Made by a program: the position numbers and the translations under genes. Below are positions 1-9,855 of a DNA stretch of 28,421 nt, piece after piece. Under the pieces are notes generated by a model that made no database searches, had not been told where the DNA came from, and saw only the letters and a list, made by a program, of their open reading frames with translations. Source of the DNA: Gloeophyllum trabeum ATCC 11539 (Eukaryota > Basidiomycota > Agaricomycetes > Gloeophyllales > Gloeophyllaceae); NCBI RefSeq assembly GCF_000344685.1, contig NW_006920410.1, forward strand, positions 4,056,874-4,085,294, in the 5' to 3' direction. The first letter of the stretch is position 1; each line of letters opens with the position of its first letter.

Positions 1-917
1 CGCTGCCAATGTCTCATTTTCCACAGCGGCGTGATCTAATCTACGGTCGGTGAAATATCGCGGTTGCCGCGAGATTGCTGTTCTGACCAATGATGGGGCG
101 ATTACATGAGCAGGACCCCATGACCGCCGATCAGAGGCGGTCGAGCGCTTTTGCTACTTCGCCCTCCGATAAACACGACCAAACACGCCCATATCAGGCA
201 GGTGAATCACGTGAGCCGGGCCTCCGGTGTCGACTACCAAATTGAGAAGCATCGTTTACACTAATGTAAATCTGCCTTGCTGTGCAGTACATAATTACTA
301 TATAACGCTGCATCTGTATTCCCTCGTAGTCTAATGGTTAAAGCGTTAGTGATTTGTGTTGTGGACGAGAGTTCAAGGCGTGGTAGTGCATTTTTTATTT
401 ATGTATCTTTTTCTGTCTAACATTGTCGAGAGTCCATCAGACTACGCTCATTTCTCTTAGATGTAGAAGCAGCAAATTTTTTTGAATAGTTTATTTCTCC
501 TCCCTAGAGCTCATTTGTAGCCACTATTTACTTAGGACTGCTATACGCGGGAAAGCCCTCAGGCGGCGCCGGCGGCGCGGGAGGTCACCTGACTTACCTA
601 CCGCATTAGGTGTTGTTTGGTTGTGTTTATCGGAGGGCGAAGTAAGTCCAACTGCGGTCGAGGTAGTCGGGTTCACGGAATTCTCCAGGCGATGCCCCTT
701 GGCATTTCCTCAATCCATTGACACCAAAGCGGGTCCACTTCGCCCCGCTACGGGCGTCTATCAAAGCCACTTCGTATTCACACGCGCGATAATTAGCCCC
801 TGACCCAAGGGGATAAGACAAAATTGACTCGCTCGTCCACGATGACTCCTTCGAATTCTTATAAGAACTCCTTCTCCTTGTTCCTTTTCTTTTCCTCCAT
901 CCTTCTCCTCGCTGACT
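1..917. other. Intergenic region upstream of the aminotransferase
   Basis: Apart from the tRNA-like relic at 320-396, I see no gene here. A GC-rich patch at 561-583 (GGCGGCGCCGGCGGCG) precedes the promoter zone. A TATA-like TTATAAG at 859-865 followed by a pyrimidine-rich stretch (868-912) lies about 55 bp before the start codon of the downstream aminotransferase and probably marks its core promoter. Confidence 0.5.
320..396 (+). tRNA. Degenerate tRNA-His-like sequence with Pol III signals
   Basis: The 5' half (321-342) reads like the acceptor and D-arm of a eukaryotic tRNA. It contains an A-box match at 327-337 (TAGTCTAATGG), a GTTGTGG anticodon-loop-like stretch at 358-364 (anticodon GTG, His) and a B-box-like GTTCAAGGC at 371-379. 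A run of six T at 391-396 would serve as a Pol III terminator. The acceptor stem pairs only about 5 of 7 positions, and the anticodon and T stems do not form cleanly, so this looks like a pseudo-tRNA or tRNA-derived relic and not a working gene. A tRNA-derived SINE head is the alternative. Confidence 0.35.
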
Positions 918-2433
918 ATGGCTAACGGGGCTGTCCCCAACGGATCCGCGAAGGCGGCCGACCCAGAGGCCACTAATCACTTCAGCGCGAACAATCTCGC
1001 GCCGCTCGATGTACGTCTCTTCCCAGTATTTCGATAGGATGTATCCTTACTTGCGGATTATGCCAGGCATCGAAGGTCACCGTCACCCTGACGAAGTCGC
1101 CGAAACCCATCCCGCCCGTCGAGGAGCTCGTCTTCGGCCAAGTGCGTACAGTCCTCAGTCTGATTGCTACTCCATCTGACCTCGATCTTCGTGACACCAC
1201 ATAGCAAATGACGGACCACATGCTGGTCGCGACGTTCGACCCCGCGCACGGGTGGTCCGCGCCCGAGATCAAGCCGTACGGCCCGCTCTCGCTCGACCCT
1301 GCGAGCTCGTGCTTCCAGTACTGCCCGAACGTCTTCGAGGGGATGAAGGTGCGCACCATGTCTCCATCCACTCTCCATATCAATCGCTACAGCACCACAC
1401 CGCACCCAGGCGTACCTCGGCCCCGACGGCGAACCCCGCCTCTTCCGCCCGGAGCTGAACATGGCGCGCATGCAGCGCTCCGCCGCGCGCGTCGCGCTCC
1501 CGCCCTTCTCGCCCTCCGCGCTCCTCGCGCTCATCAAGCGCATGGTCCTCCTCGAGCGGCGCTGGATCCCCCGCGCGCGCGGCTGCGCCTTGTACATCCG
1601 CCCAACCATCATCGGCACGCGCCCCGCGCTCGGCGTGTCCGCGTCCGACCACGCGCTGCTGTACATCATTCTCAGCCCGATGGGCCCGTACTTCCGCACG
1701 GGCCCGAAGCCGATTAGCTTGCTGGGTGTGTGTGATGCGGTGCGCGCGTGGCCGGGGGGCACAGGCGGGTATAAGCTGGGGCTGAATTACGCGCCGGGGT
1801 TCGAGCCGCAGAAGCGCGCGGCGCAGAAGGGGTATATGCAGGTGCTGTGGCTGTTCAAGGAGGGCGAGGGGAGGGGGCTGGAGGGACTAAAGGTCACGGA
1901 GGCGGGCGCGATGAACTTCTTTGTGGTGGTGAAGCGGGCGGACGGCGGTGAGTGTTGCTCTCGCACGCGGGGGGTGTATGTGATGGACTGACGCGTGGCT
2001 CGCAGACCTGGACGTGATCACGCCGCCGCTGGACGGGACGATCCTCCCGGGGCTCACGCGCGACTCGTGCCTCGCGCTCGTGCGCGCGCACACGCCGTCC
2101 ACGCGCGCCCTGCCCGCGCTCCCGCCAGCAACACGCGTGCACGCGCACGAGCGCACGCTCACCGTCGCGGACCTCGTGCGCTGGTACGCCGAGGGCCGGC
2201 TGCTCGAGGCGTTCGGCGTCGGCACGGCGGTCGTCGTCGTGCCCGTCGGGCGGATCGGGTACGAGGTGGAGGTGGCGGGGAAGGAGGAGAAGGAGGTGCG
2301 GGACGTGTTGTTGCCGGAGTACGAGGGCGGGTATGGCCCAGTTGCGAGGGCGCTGTGGGAGCGCGTGGTGGAGATCCAGGAGGGGCGGGCGGAGTGGGAG
2401 CGGTGGAGTGTCAGCTGTGAGGAGGAGGCGTAG
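918..2433 (+). CDS. BAT2: Branched-chain amino-acid aminotransferase (class IV PLP enzyme)
   Basis: Catalyses reversible transamination of leucine, isoleucine and valine with 2-oxoglutarate, the last step of their synthesis and first of their breakdown. Exons 918-1010, 1067-1141, 1205-1348, 1410-1947 and 2006-2433 join in frame to 425 residues; the introns are 56-63 nt. Seen: the TDHML strand early in the fold, CPNVFEGMKAY, the SPMGPYF stretch, GGYKLGLNYAP carrying the predicted PLP Schiff-base lysine (Lys226), and TEAGAMNFF, the class IV cofactor-phosphate region. Length fits the eukaryotic BCAT family. The N-terminus (MANGAVPNGS) lacks arginine-rich mitochondrial-leader character, so a cytosolic BAT2-like form is more likely than a BAT1-like one; this is inference. 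A TATA-like box lies about 55 bp upstream. Family assignment is firm; the cytosolic paralogue assignment is tentative. Confidence 0.93.
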
Positions 2434-2863
2434 AAGAATAGAAGTAAAAGTATATAATGTAGAATTTATGGGCGGGTGTAATGCATATATTTTGTTTCAT
2501 TCCAGACTCTAGGGGGAACGGAGCCCTTGGGAGTCTGGGAGAGGAAGCGGGTATCCTGGGCGCTCGAGGATGACGCGTTCAGCACCACCATGTTTCCCCT
2601 GCCAGTGTATCTGGCTCTGTCTCTCCCCTCCCTGGCAGCCGCGGTAGACTCGCACGGGCATGGCGGTTGCGAGGACCGCGCCCGAACACCTAGGACCAGA
2701 ACGCGCGGCGAACGAGGCGCAGACGGACGAGAATGAACAGAAAGGTGTCGATTACTGGCGTTGGCAAGACAAAGCCTACAAACTACATAGACTACGTTAC
2801 ATAAGCATGGAATGGACTTGACCATTACATAGACCTCGCCGCTCTCACGGACACCTAGTCCGC
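2434..2863. other. 3' flank of aminotransferase; no gene recognised
   Basis: The aminotransferase 3' UTR is AT-rich (2434-2500). The rest contains only short overlapping frames on both strands with no recognisable motif. The expected N-terminal part of the carboxypeptidase pseudogene that begins at 2864 (signal peptide, propeptide) is not detectable here. Confidence 0.5.
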
Positions 2864-3770
2864 GACTTCTGCGATGCGGGTGCTGCGTGAGTGCGTCCTG
2901 GGCGCGGGGCTAACGACGACGGCGAGGCAGCGCGTACACCGGATACATCGATATCGAGGCGCGGCACCTCTTCTTCTACTTCTTCGAGAGCCGGCGCGAC
3001 CCCGGGAGGGACGACGTCGTGTTCTGGACGAGCGGCGGTGCGCCCGCGTCGCTTGCTCTCCGCAGGGGCTGTGTGGTAGGCCCCGGGTGCTCCGCCGCGC
3101 TGGGCCTGTTCATGCAGCTCGGTGCGCCCCGTCCGCGCGACATGAGCAAGAAGTGCGCGGGCGCGTACGAGGAGACGATGTGCTATGGCGCGCCGAATAA
3201 TTATTGTGCAAACGGAACGTCATACATAATGTGCTACCCCGAGACCAAGTGCGCTCTTTCCACTCGTGTCTGTGCATCTACTGACATTTGACGGGGACAT
3301 CGCGGCGTACCTCTCCCACGCGCATACCCGCGCCGCCCTGGGCGTGGACCCGCGCGCCCCCCCTCCCTTCTCCGAATGCGCGCCCTCCGTTATATCCGCG
3401 TTCGCCGCCGCGCACGACGCGCTGTACCCGCCGACCGCCGCGCTGCTGGACCGCGGCGTCCGCGTGCTCGTGTACGCCGGCGCGAACGACATTGTGTGCA
3501 ACTGCGTCGGGAACGCGCGGTGGGTAAGTGAATTAGACGGCCGGGGGCGGGGAGTGGAGGGCGGGGGCGTGGAGGGAGTGGGTGGTTCATGGGAGGGTGG
3601 CGGGACGGACGAGGGGCGAGAGCAAGGGGGGGCTGGTGTTCGCGACTGTGGCGGGGGCGGGGCATATGTGAGTTGACCGTCCGGCATGCGCGCGGGGAGG
3701 GAAGGGAAGGCTGATTGGGCGCCAGGCGCCGTGCGATAAGCCCGCGGAGTGGATGGCAGGCGAGGTGTAG
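2864..3770 (+). pseudogene. Serine carboxypeptidase (S10) pseudogene, internally deleted
   Basis: A decayed copy of the carboxypeptidase encoded at 7555-9756. Recognisable pieces in order: DFCDAG (2864-2886), then an exon at 2931-3037 with [20 protein letters not shown], then one at 3080-3121 with [15 protein letters not shown]. These two exons are exactly as long (107 and 42 nt) as the matching exons of the intact gene and share its intron positions. The sequence then jumps at about 3137 to DMSKKC, omitting the coding for roughly 190 residues that include the GESYG nucleophile elbow. Later pieces are YLSHAHTRAALGVDP, the Asp-loop relic GANDIVCNCVGN, GAGHM near 3650-3668, and a C-terminus APCDKP...MAGEV ending at TAG 3768-3770. 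The N-terminal exon is missing, and the intron starting after the CYPETK codons has no usable acceptor. It cannot encode an active peptidase. Confidence 0.82.
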
Positions 3771-4100
3771 CTGCTAGTGAGCGGGTCTCTATCGCCATTG
3801 GGTCACGTTGCTTGTTGTACTGAATAGACGATGAGCGTGCTCATCGTAATAGACTTTTGAATGGATAATGAACCTGACTTGGCACTCGGGTTAGGGCTAC
3901 GTGCCTCGCCAGGCACGCGCGCCGGAAAAGGCAATCAATGGCATTTGTATGTCACTTGTCAATGTCAGGACTGTCACGACCCAGAAGGGCCAGGCTCCGG
4001 ACGCTCGTTGGCCCTTGTCGAATTCATTTTCGCGTCCTGGCTAGGCACGATGCTGCAATAAAACAAGGTGCGCAATTTCCTGCCCCTCAACTCACTCACG
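3771..4100. other. Intergenic; upstream region of secreted-protein gene
   Basis: About 330 bp with no gene. A short perfect palindromic pair, ACGATGAGC/GCTCATCGT, sits at 3829-3848. No clear TATA box was found before the ATG at 4101. Confidence 0.45.
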
Positions 4101-5259
4101 ATGGCACGCCTCGCGCAACTCTTCACGGTCCTCCTGCTCGCGTTCGTCGCGGCCGTCCTCGCCTCGCCGCGCGTGTACATCCGGGACGCGGGCTCCATAG
4201 CTGCTCGAAGTGCCAGTGGAGAGGAGCCGCTGACGAACGGCGCGCGGCTCGCCAGGGGGCTTGCTCCTCTGCCGCCGCGCGCGCTCTACTCGCCGACTCG
4301 TAAGTACCAAGCTGCGTGCAGGCGTGGTGTGTATGATGACTGACTCCACGCTTCCTGCGCAGGCGTCCGGCGCACGAGCACCTCGCCGGTCCCCGGCCAG
4401 CCGTACGTTGCCTTCCCGCTTGCACCTTGTCTCTGGCCTTTGCTGACCCCAGTTGCGCTGATGGCAGTCTCACGGGGCACATCGCGCTCTACTCGGGCAC
4501 GAGCGTCGCCGGCTACGTGCGTGCAGACAACAACATCGTCGTCGGCTCCGCGAACGCCGCGACGACGTTCACCTACACGCCGGGTAATCCGGTGGCGTTC
4601 GAGTGGACTACCAATGTACGTGCTCTCGCTGTCGTGGCGCGTATGGGTGTCTGGCTGACGTCTACATCTGCGCAGAACGGCGCGCGCAGGTACTGGGGCG
4701 CCGCGACGACGAGCGCGGGCACGCGGCTCGGGCAGGGCCGCAGCGAGTGAGTCCCAGCTGACTGACTGCGCGGGGATGGGCGCGCGGCGCTGACGACGTT
4801 GCTCGCAGCTACCTCTCCACGCACAGCGTCTCCCTGAAAGGTAAGCCCCCTCTTCCCCCCCTCCCGCCCCTGGCTGACCCCCTCGCCCCCCGCAGTGCCC
4901 GCGGGCGCCGCGCCCATCTACTTCGCGACGGACGGCGTGTACGCGGAGACGACGATCGTGAGCGCCGTGCTTGCTGTGTGGTGTGTGCAGTGCTGACTGA
5001 CGGGCGGGCGGGGCAGTTCTACGTCGACGCGGCGACGCTCGCGATCGCGCCGCAGTGGGTGAACGCGGACGGCGGCCAGCCGGCGACGCGCCCCGTGCTG
5101 TGGTCCTCGCAGCTGTACTACACGGGCGACGTCGCCGCGTTCGCGGCCGCGCGTTCGGGGAATCCGGCGAGTGTGGTGCGTCTGTTCGTTTTGTTCTTTG
5201 TGTGCGCGGGCCGCTGATGATTTGCTGTGGTGTAGTCGATGGTGTTCGTGCCGACTTAG
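4101..5259 (+). CDS. Small secreted protein of unknown function
   Basis: Not recognised as an enzyme. Exons 4101-4299, 4363-4402, 4453-4615, 4676-4746, 4809-4840, 4896-4957, 5017-5175 and 5236-5259 join in frame to 249 residues; each has GT-AG borders. The N-terminus has a short charged start, then a hydrophobic core (LFTVLLLAFVAAVLA) and a likely cleavage after ALAS, a clear signal peptide. A basic stretch with RRTSTSPVPGQP follows; I recall a similar R-R-T-S-P-V-P pattern before the mature domain in several Agaricomycete secreted proteins of unknown function. The mature part is rich in Gly, Ala, Thr and Tyr (ALYSGTSVAGYVRADNN, APIYFATDGVYAE), suggesting a beta-rich extracellular fold. Eight exons in under 1.2 kb, two of them only 24-32 nt, is unusually fragmented. 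Exon 2 and the last exon are the least certain. Confidence 0.72.
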
Positions 5260-5634
5260 TAGGGAGAGGGGAGGGACGTTTGGTTGGACCCTCGCAGACA
5301 TTGAACTCGAACTTGCAGGACTACTCGTTATTCTTGCCGTATCTCGCGTGCTTCCGCTTCCCTGGTTTGTACGGGTTCCGTGGACCTTCACACTTCTACT
5401 ACTGTACTCTACAGCATGCTCATTTGCATTACTACTGCTTGTACTCACTCTACACACTGCTTCAGCGCAGTTCCAGTGCCTGACGATCGAGATAAGATAA
5501 AGGAGCCGGGCTAATCGCCCCGCCTTCGAATTCAGAACCAGTCGCAATTATAAATACAGTCTGAGTCACCCTACGTAGACACCTCCTAGCCCTCGTCCCA
5601 CTAACCCAAAGCCGTCCGACAGCTCCCATTCAGC
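5260..5634. promoter_or_regulatory. Intergenic with TATA-type promoter for the tRNA-editing gene
   Basis: About 375 bp between two co-oriented genes. The first part is probably the 3' UTR of the secreted-protein gene. ATTATAAATA at 5547-5556 is a good TATA box about 80 bp before the ATG at 5635, followed by a C-rich, A-containing leader typical of fungal transcription starts. The long open frames here on either strand show no protein signature. Confidence 0.5.
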
Positions 5635-7288
5635 ATGGCCGCTGCCGCGCTAGTCTTACAACCCCCTACTCTTACCCCTAAGCCTTCGTGCTACCACCGC
5701 ATCGTCTCGCCGACGCTGCGGGTCCCGACGGACGCCCGCACGCCCGTCCCCGTCGGCCTGCTCGCTTGCCAGCGTACGTTCGTACTCACCCAGCCTGCTT
5801 CGCGAGGGATGAACAAATTCCGCAGGAGACCCGTTGTTGCGCGAATTGGCGACGCGCGTGGTGAGCGCGCGCCCTGCGCAGGCCTCTGACAGCGGCAAGA
5901 AGAAGAAATCAGCGAGCGACCCCGGGCCCCTGCTCGAAATAATACTGCATGACACGGTGCTCTTCCCCGAGGGCGGCGGGCAGCCGTCCGACGTCGGGGT
6001 GCTCGCGACGGCGGACGGGGCGGCGTGGGAGGTGGTCGAGGTCAGGCGGGTCGGCGGGCACGCGGTGCACTACGTGCGTTGTGCGCCTGGGAGTGCGACT
6101 GCGTTTGGGGTCGGCGAGGAGGTGCGCGTCGCGCTCGGCGAGGAGGGCTGGGCAAGGCGGGTCGACCATGTCAGTCAGTCTTTCGTTCGAGCGCACTCTG
6201 CCTGGCTCACCCGTACGTTTAGATGAGCATGCACACCGCGCAGCATGTCCTCTCCGCGCTCCTGGAGACGCATCTCGCGCTGCCCACGCTCTCCTGGTCG
6301 CTCCCCGCGCACCCCTCGCCCGCGCCGGGCACCGTCGAGCTCCCGCGCGCGCTCACGCCCGCCGAAACGGCGCAAATACAAGCGCTCGCGGGTCAATTGG
6401 CATTCGAGGGGCGCAGGGTGCACGTCGAGGTCTCGGAATTGGATGGTGGCGAGCACGGGCAGCTGCAGGCGGTCGAGAAGCTCGAGAATGGTAGGGCGGT
6501 GGGGAAGGGCGTGCCGAAGGATTACACTGGCGGCGTGAAGCGCGTCGTGGTCATCGACGGGGTGGATCGCAATCCGTGCGTCCTCTTCCCTGCCCTCCTC
6601 CTTATCCTCCGTACCCATGCTCGCTAACAGATGCTGCGGCACGCACCTCCCAAGCATCCACACCCTCCCGCTCTTCCTCGTTCCCCCGCTCCCCACCTCC
6701 TCCGCATCATCCGTGCGCCTCTCCTTCCTCGCGGGCCCGCGCCTCCTGTCGCACCTCGGGTCCCTCAACGCCCTGCTAGCGAGCACGGCCGCGACGCTCA
6801 GCTGCGGCGCGCCGCTCGTCCCGGAGCGCGTGCGGCAGGTCGTGGAGGAGCGGCGGCGCGCGGAGAAGAGGGTCGCGGAGGTGGAGGGAGAGCTAGCGGG
6901 GATGGTGGCGGGGGAGCTGTTGAAGGATATGCAGTCCAAGGGAGGGGACGATGTGTACGCAGTGCACAAACACCGCACGGACGACACACCCGCTGCGCTA
7001 TCCTTCCTCTCGGCTATCGCCACATCCCTCGTATCTTCCGCGTCCGGGCGGTATCTCCTCGCCCTCTCCTCGTCACCCTCATCCCAGTCCGCAGCGAGCA
7101 CGAGCGTCGTGCTCGTATTCGGCTCAGACCATAAATTGGTTAGAGAAGTTGGGGAACGCTTGAAGCAAATGGGTGTGAAGGGCGGCGGGAAGGGCGGGCG
7201 ATGGAGCGGGAAGTTTGCGGGAGTTTGGAGGGAGAGGGAGGGAGCGGAGGTGAGGCGGCTGTTGGGGGAAGTGTGCGGGGCGGCGTAG
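5635..7288 (+). CDS. AARSD1: Alanyl-tRNA editing protein (AARSD1 / AlaX family)
   Basis: Trans-acting deacylase that hydrolyses mischarged Ser-tRNA(Ala), a proofreading step in translation; probably cytosolic. Exons 5635-5773, 5826-6169, 6223-6575 and 6631-7288 join in frame to 497 residues. Seen: a CQRDPLLRELAT start motif, LHDTVLFPEGGGQPSDVG (family signature of the editing domain's first half), RVDHMSMHTAQHVLSA with the zinc-binding HxxxH (His165, His169), and PCCGTHLP (residues 279-286) with the Cys and His that complete the zinc site. A long C-terminal extension with a helical ERVRQVVEERRRAEKR stretch and a Gly/Lys-rich GGKGGRWSGKFAG tail matches the AARSD1 type (long AlaX) and not the short archaeal AlaX-S. 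All four zinc ligands are present, so it should be active. The gene converges on the carboxypeptidase gene, with 266 bp between stop codons. Confidence 0.93.
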
Positions 7289-7554
7289 CTGGGCGGTTGG
7301 AGAGCCTTCCGTTGCTTTATACTGTTATGTTTGTGTTGGTATTTTGTTGCAAGATTACCAGTGTATTCGTATCAAGCGAGGAGGCACTTACTATCACAAC
7401 CGTTTGGTAGGAATGTTTGGCACTACACCAGGCTCAGACTCTTACCTCGTCGGAAAGTGGTGGGATTTGCAGAAGCCCTTCGCCTGCAGTCGCTGTTGAC
7501 GGCTAACAGGGACTCTTATGTGTCACGCAGGCAGGTTCAATGAATGGTTATTAG

Positions 7555-9756
7555 TTACAGCTCCTCGCCGGCCAGCCACCTGTTCACAAGCTCCAGAGAT
7601 TCCTTCGGCTTATCGTACGGAGCCTGAACCATACAGTCATCAGTACACGATCCATAAAGGAGTAAGGGCTCAACTGCACACCATATGCCCCGCTCCCTCA
7701 ATGGTAGCGAACGTGAACCCCTGCGCGCTCCTCGTCTTCCCCGCCACCGCGCCGCCCACCTCCCAGTCCCTCAGTTGCTGCCCCGCGAACTCCGCCTGCC
7801 CGCTCCACGCCAGCGCGCGCGTCCACCGCTCGTTGCCGACCCAGTTACATATCCAGTCGTACGCGCCGGCGTAGATCAGGACGCGCACGCGCCGCTCGAG
7901 GAGCGCGGCGACGTAGTCGTGCGATGTGCGGAGGACGTCGAGCGACGCGGCAAAGCGTGCCCCGACCGCCTCAGAGCGCGTTGTGTGGTTGGTGGTTATT
8001 GCCGGGTCGACGCCGAGCTGCGCGCGCAGGGAGGGCTGCGCGAGGTATTCTTCGATGGAGCTGGGATTTTAATTTGTGCATTAGTGGGCGTGAACGGTGA
8101 GAGGCCGATGGGTGCGCACTCGATGACAGAGTAGCAGAGGCTACCCTCTAGGATTGTTCCGCCCTCGCACTTCTTGGACATGTCGTACGGGTTCCTATCT
8201 GCCTCATGACAGCAATTACTTTCCTTGGTCCGATACCTGTCGGTGCATGGAGCGTCTTACCGCTGGCCATATACGGCGTTTGGAGCTCCAGCTCGCATAT
8301 CGCCGTTGCCTCGTAGCACCCGACGCCATCGAAGACGTCCATGCACGACGCGTGCAGCAGCTTCGCACATCGCGGGACGGCTTGCTTCATCCGCACGCAT
8401 GTACTGCAGTATGTATCCTCTTGACTCAGGCCCGACCTCCGATAGCTGGAGTGCCTCGTGACGCACCTGATGTCGAAGACGGGAGGAAAGGAAGCTCCGC
8501 CGCATTGCATGTCATAGTACGCCAAAGACTGGACATATTGGTCCGTCCAGCCATTACCTAGCGGCAGGAGTCGTATGAGGGAGCAAGATGAGGACCCGAA
8601 ATGACTTGAAGACCTAACCTATCATGATGGAGGAGAGGTTGATGGGTGTCAGCCCGGCTTCGACGAGTTTGGCGTTTTGGTCGTACACCGCTGACGCGAA
8701 GAGTGGCACGTAGCGTCCCTGCGAGACACGTGAGCGCTGTGGACGTTGCAGACACTATAACGGTTCGATGTACGCCGTAGGACTCGCCCGCCATGTGGAA
8801 GGCCCGGCCTCTGAGAGAGATGAAGTTCTCGAAGAAGATGGCGACAAAGGCGGCGATGTCCTTCGCCGCTTCTTCGGTTGTGCTCTAGGGTAGGTGGGCA
8901 TTGCCTTGAGTGTAGTTGCCTCGTGGATCAAGCGGAGCACGTACGACGTACTCGCCATACTCGGCATAGGAGAAACCAACACCGACGGGTTGGTCGATGA
9001 AGAATATGTTAGCGTTCGAGTTCCACGACTCTTCGGAGAACTCGGTCGCTGTGGCGTTGACGACCCTGCATGGGCCTATGTCGCACTCTTCGGTATTCGT
9101 CTATGCCTCGAATATGTAATCAGGGACATACCTAGTTCCATAAAGAGGCCGATTGTTGACGAGCCTCCGGGACCTGATGTAACCTAGTTAGTATTCTTGT
9201 CCTTCCTAAGTAGTACTGTGCGTTTTGGCGTACCGCCATTTGTCCAGAAGATGACGTCGTCCTTGGCCGGGTCGCTTCTGCTCTCGAAGAAATAGAAGAA
9301 TAAATGCCGAGCTTCGATATCAATGTATCCGGTGTACGCCCTGTGTTGGCATACCGGGCATCAGTCATGAAAATAACATCTTCTGAGAGTCAATGACACA
9401 TACGCCACAGTTCCGTCGCAAAAGTCGCTCTTCTTGATCCTGACGCTGTACTTGGGGAACGCGGGATGTTGCAGAATCGTGAAGTCGTTAGTCAAAGACG
9501 GCAGATGACCGTAAGGCTTGAATGACTCGGCGTCGAATGGAGCGAGCGTGAAAGGGGCGTAGTCCTGGTGTGACAGAGGGTTGAGCCCACCGACATATCC
9601 TACACCCACCCGAGCTTTGTGTGCTCCTCCTCCGCTCCCTCTGTTGGAGACGAATGGCCGTTGGTCGTGAGACCCCACTGCCAGAGCGCCGGCGCTAAGC
9701 AGCGCTAGCCATACTGCCCAACTCTGCGCACATGCGAGAAAGTGCATCGAGTGCAA
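7555..9756 (-). CDS. Serine carboxypeptidase, peptidase family S10 (secreted/vacuolar)
   Basis: Removes C-terminal residues from peptides at acid pH in the vacuole or outside the cell. Eleven exons on the minus strand: 9404-9756, 9234-9340, 9132-9173, 8945-9075, 8774-8884, 8619-8718, 8467-8557, 8261-8403, 8120-8198, 7682-8060 and 7555-7623. They give 534 residues in one frame with 55-63 nt GT-AG introns. Seen: hydrophobic signal peptide (WAVWLALLSAGALAVG), propeptide, [57 protein letters not shown] with catalytic Ser246, GAYDWICNWVGN with catalytic Asp454, and EGAGHM with catalytic His511. One oddity is GGPGGSS where the family usually has GGPGCSS, replacing a conserved structural Cys. A TATA-like element at 9804-9809 lies about 50 bp upstream. 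An inverted, broken paralogue lies at 2864-3770. Confidence 0.93.
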
Positions 9757-9810
9757 TCCGCTGAACGGCCGAGCTAGGTTAGCTACGATAACGAAAGCTC
9801 CTGCTTATAA

Positions 9811-9855
9811 GCATTTAGAGTCGTTTCCTGTCCTGATAGATTCGACTCTAAATGC
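9811..9855. repeat. Perfect 13-bp inverted repeat (hairpin) at the edge of the duplicated block
   Basis: GCATTTAGAGTCG at 9811-9823 and its exact reverse complement at 9843-9855 flank a 19-nt loop. The right arm ends exactly where the 816-bp duplicated block starts (9856). It also lies just upstream of the carboxypeptidase promoter. It could be a terminal hairpin of an old element or simply the sequence at which assembly broke. Confidence 0.6.

Noticed and set aside
1058..1762. 234-codon minus-strand open frame
   Set aside because: Antisense to the aminotransferase exons and it crosses their introns; Arg-rich translation typical of a GC-rich shadow.
4918..5547. 209-codon minus-strand open frame
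   Set aside because: Overlaps the last exons and 3' flank of the secreted-protein gene in antisense; no recognisable domain.
6175..7101. 308-codon minus-strand open frame
   Set aside because: Antisense to exons 3-4 of the alanyl-tRNA editing gene; a by-product of high GC content with no motif of its own.
9101..9131. 31-nt intron in the carboxypeptidase (first acceptor choice)
   Set aside because: Too short; the acceptor at 9076 gives a 56-nt intron and the family sequence MELGPCRV.
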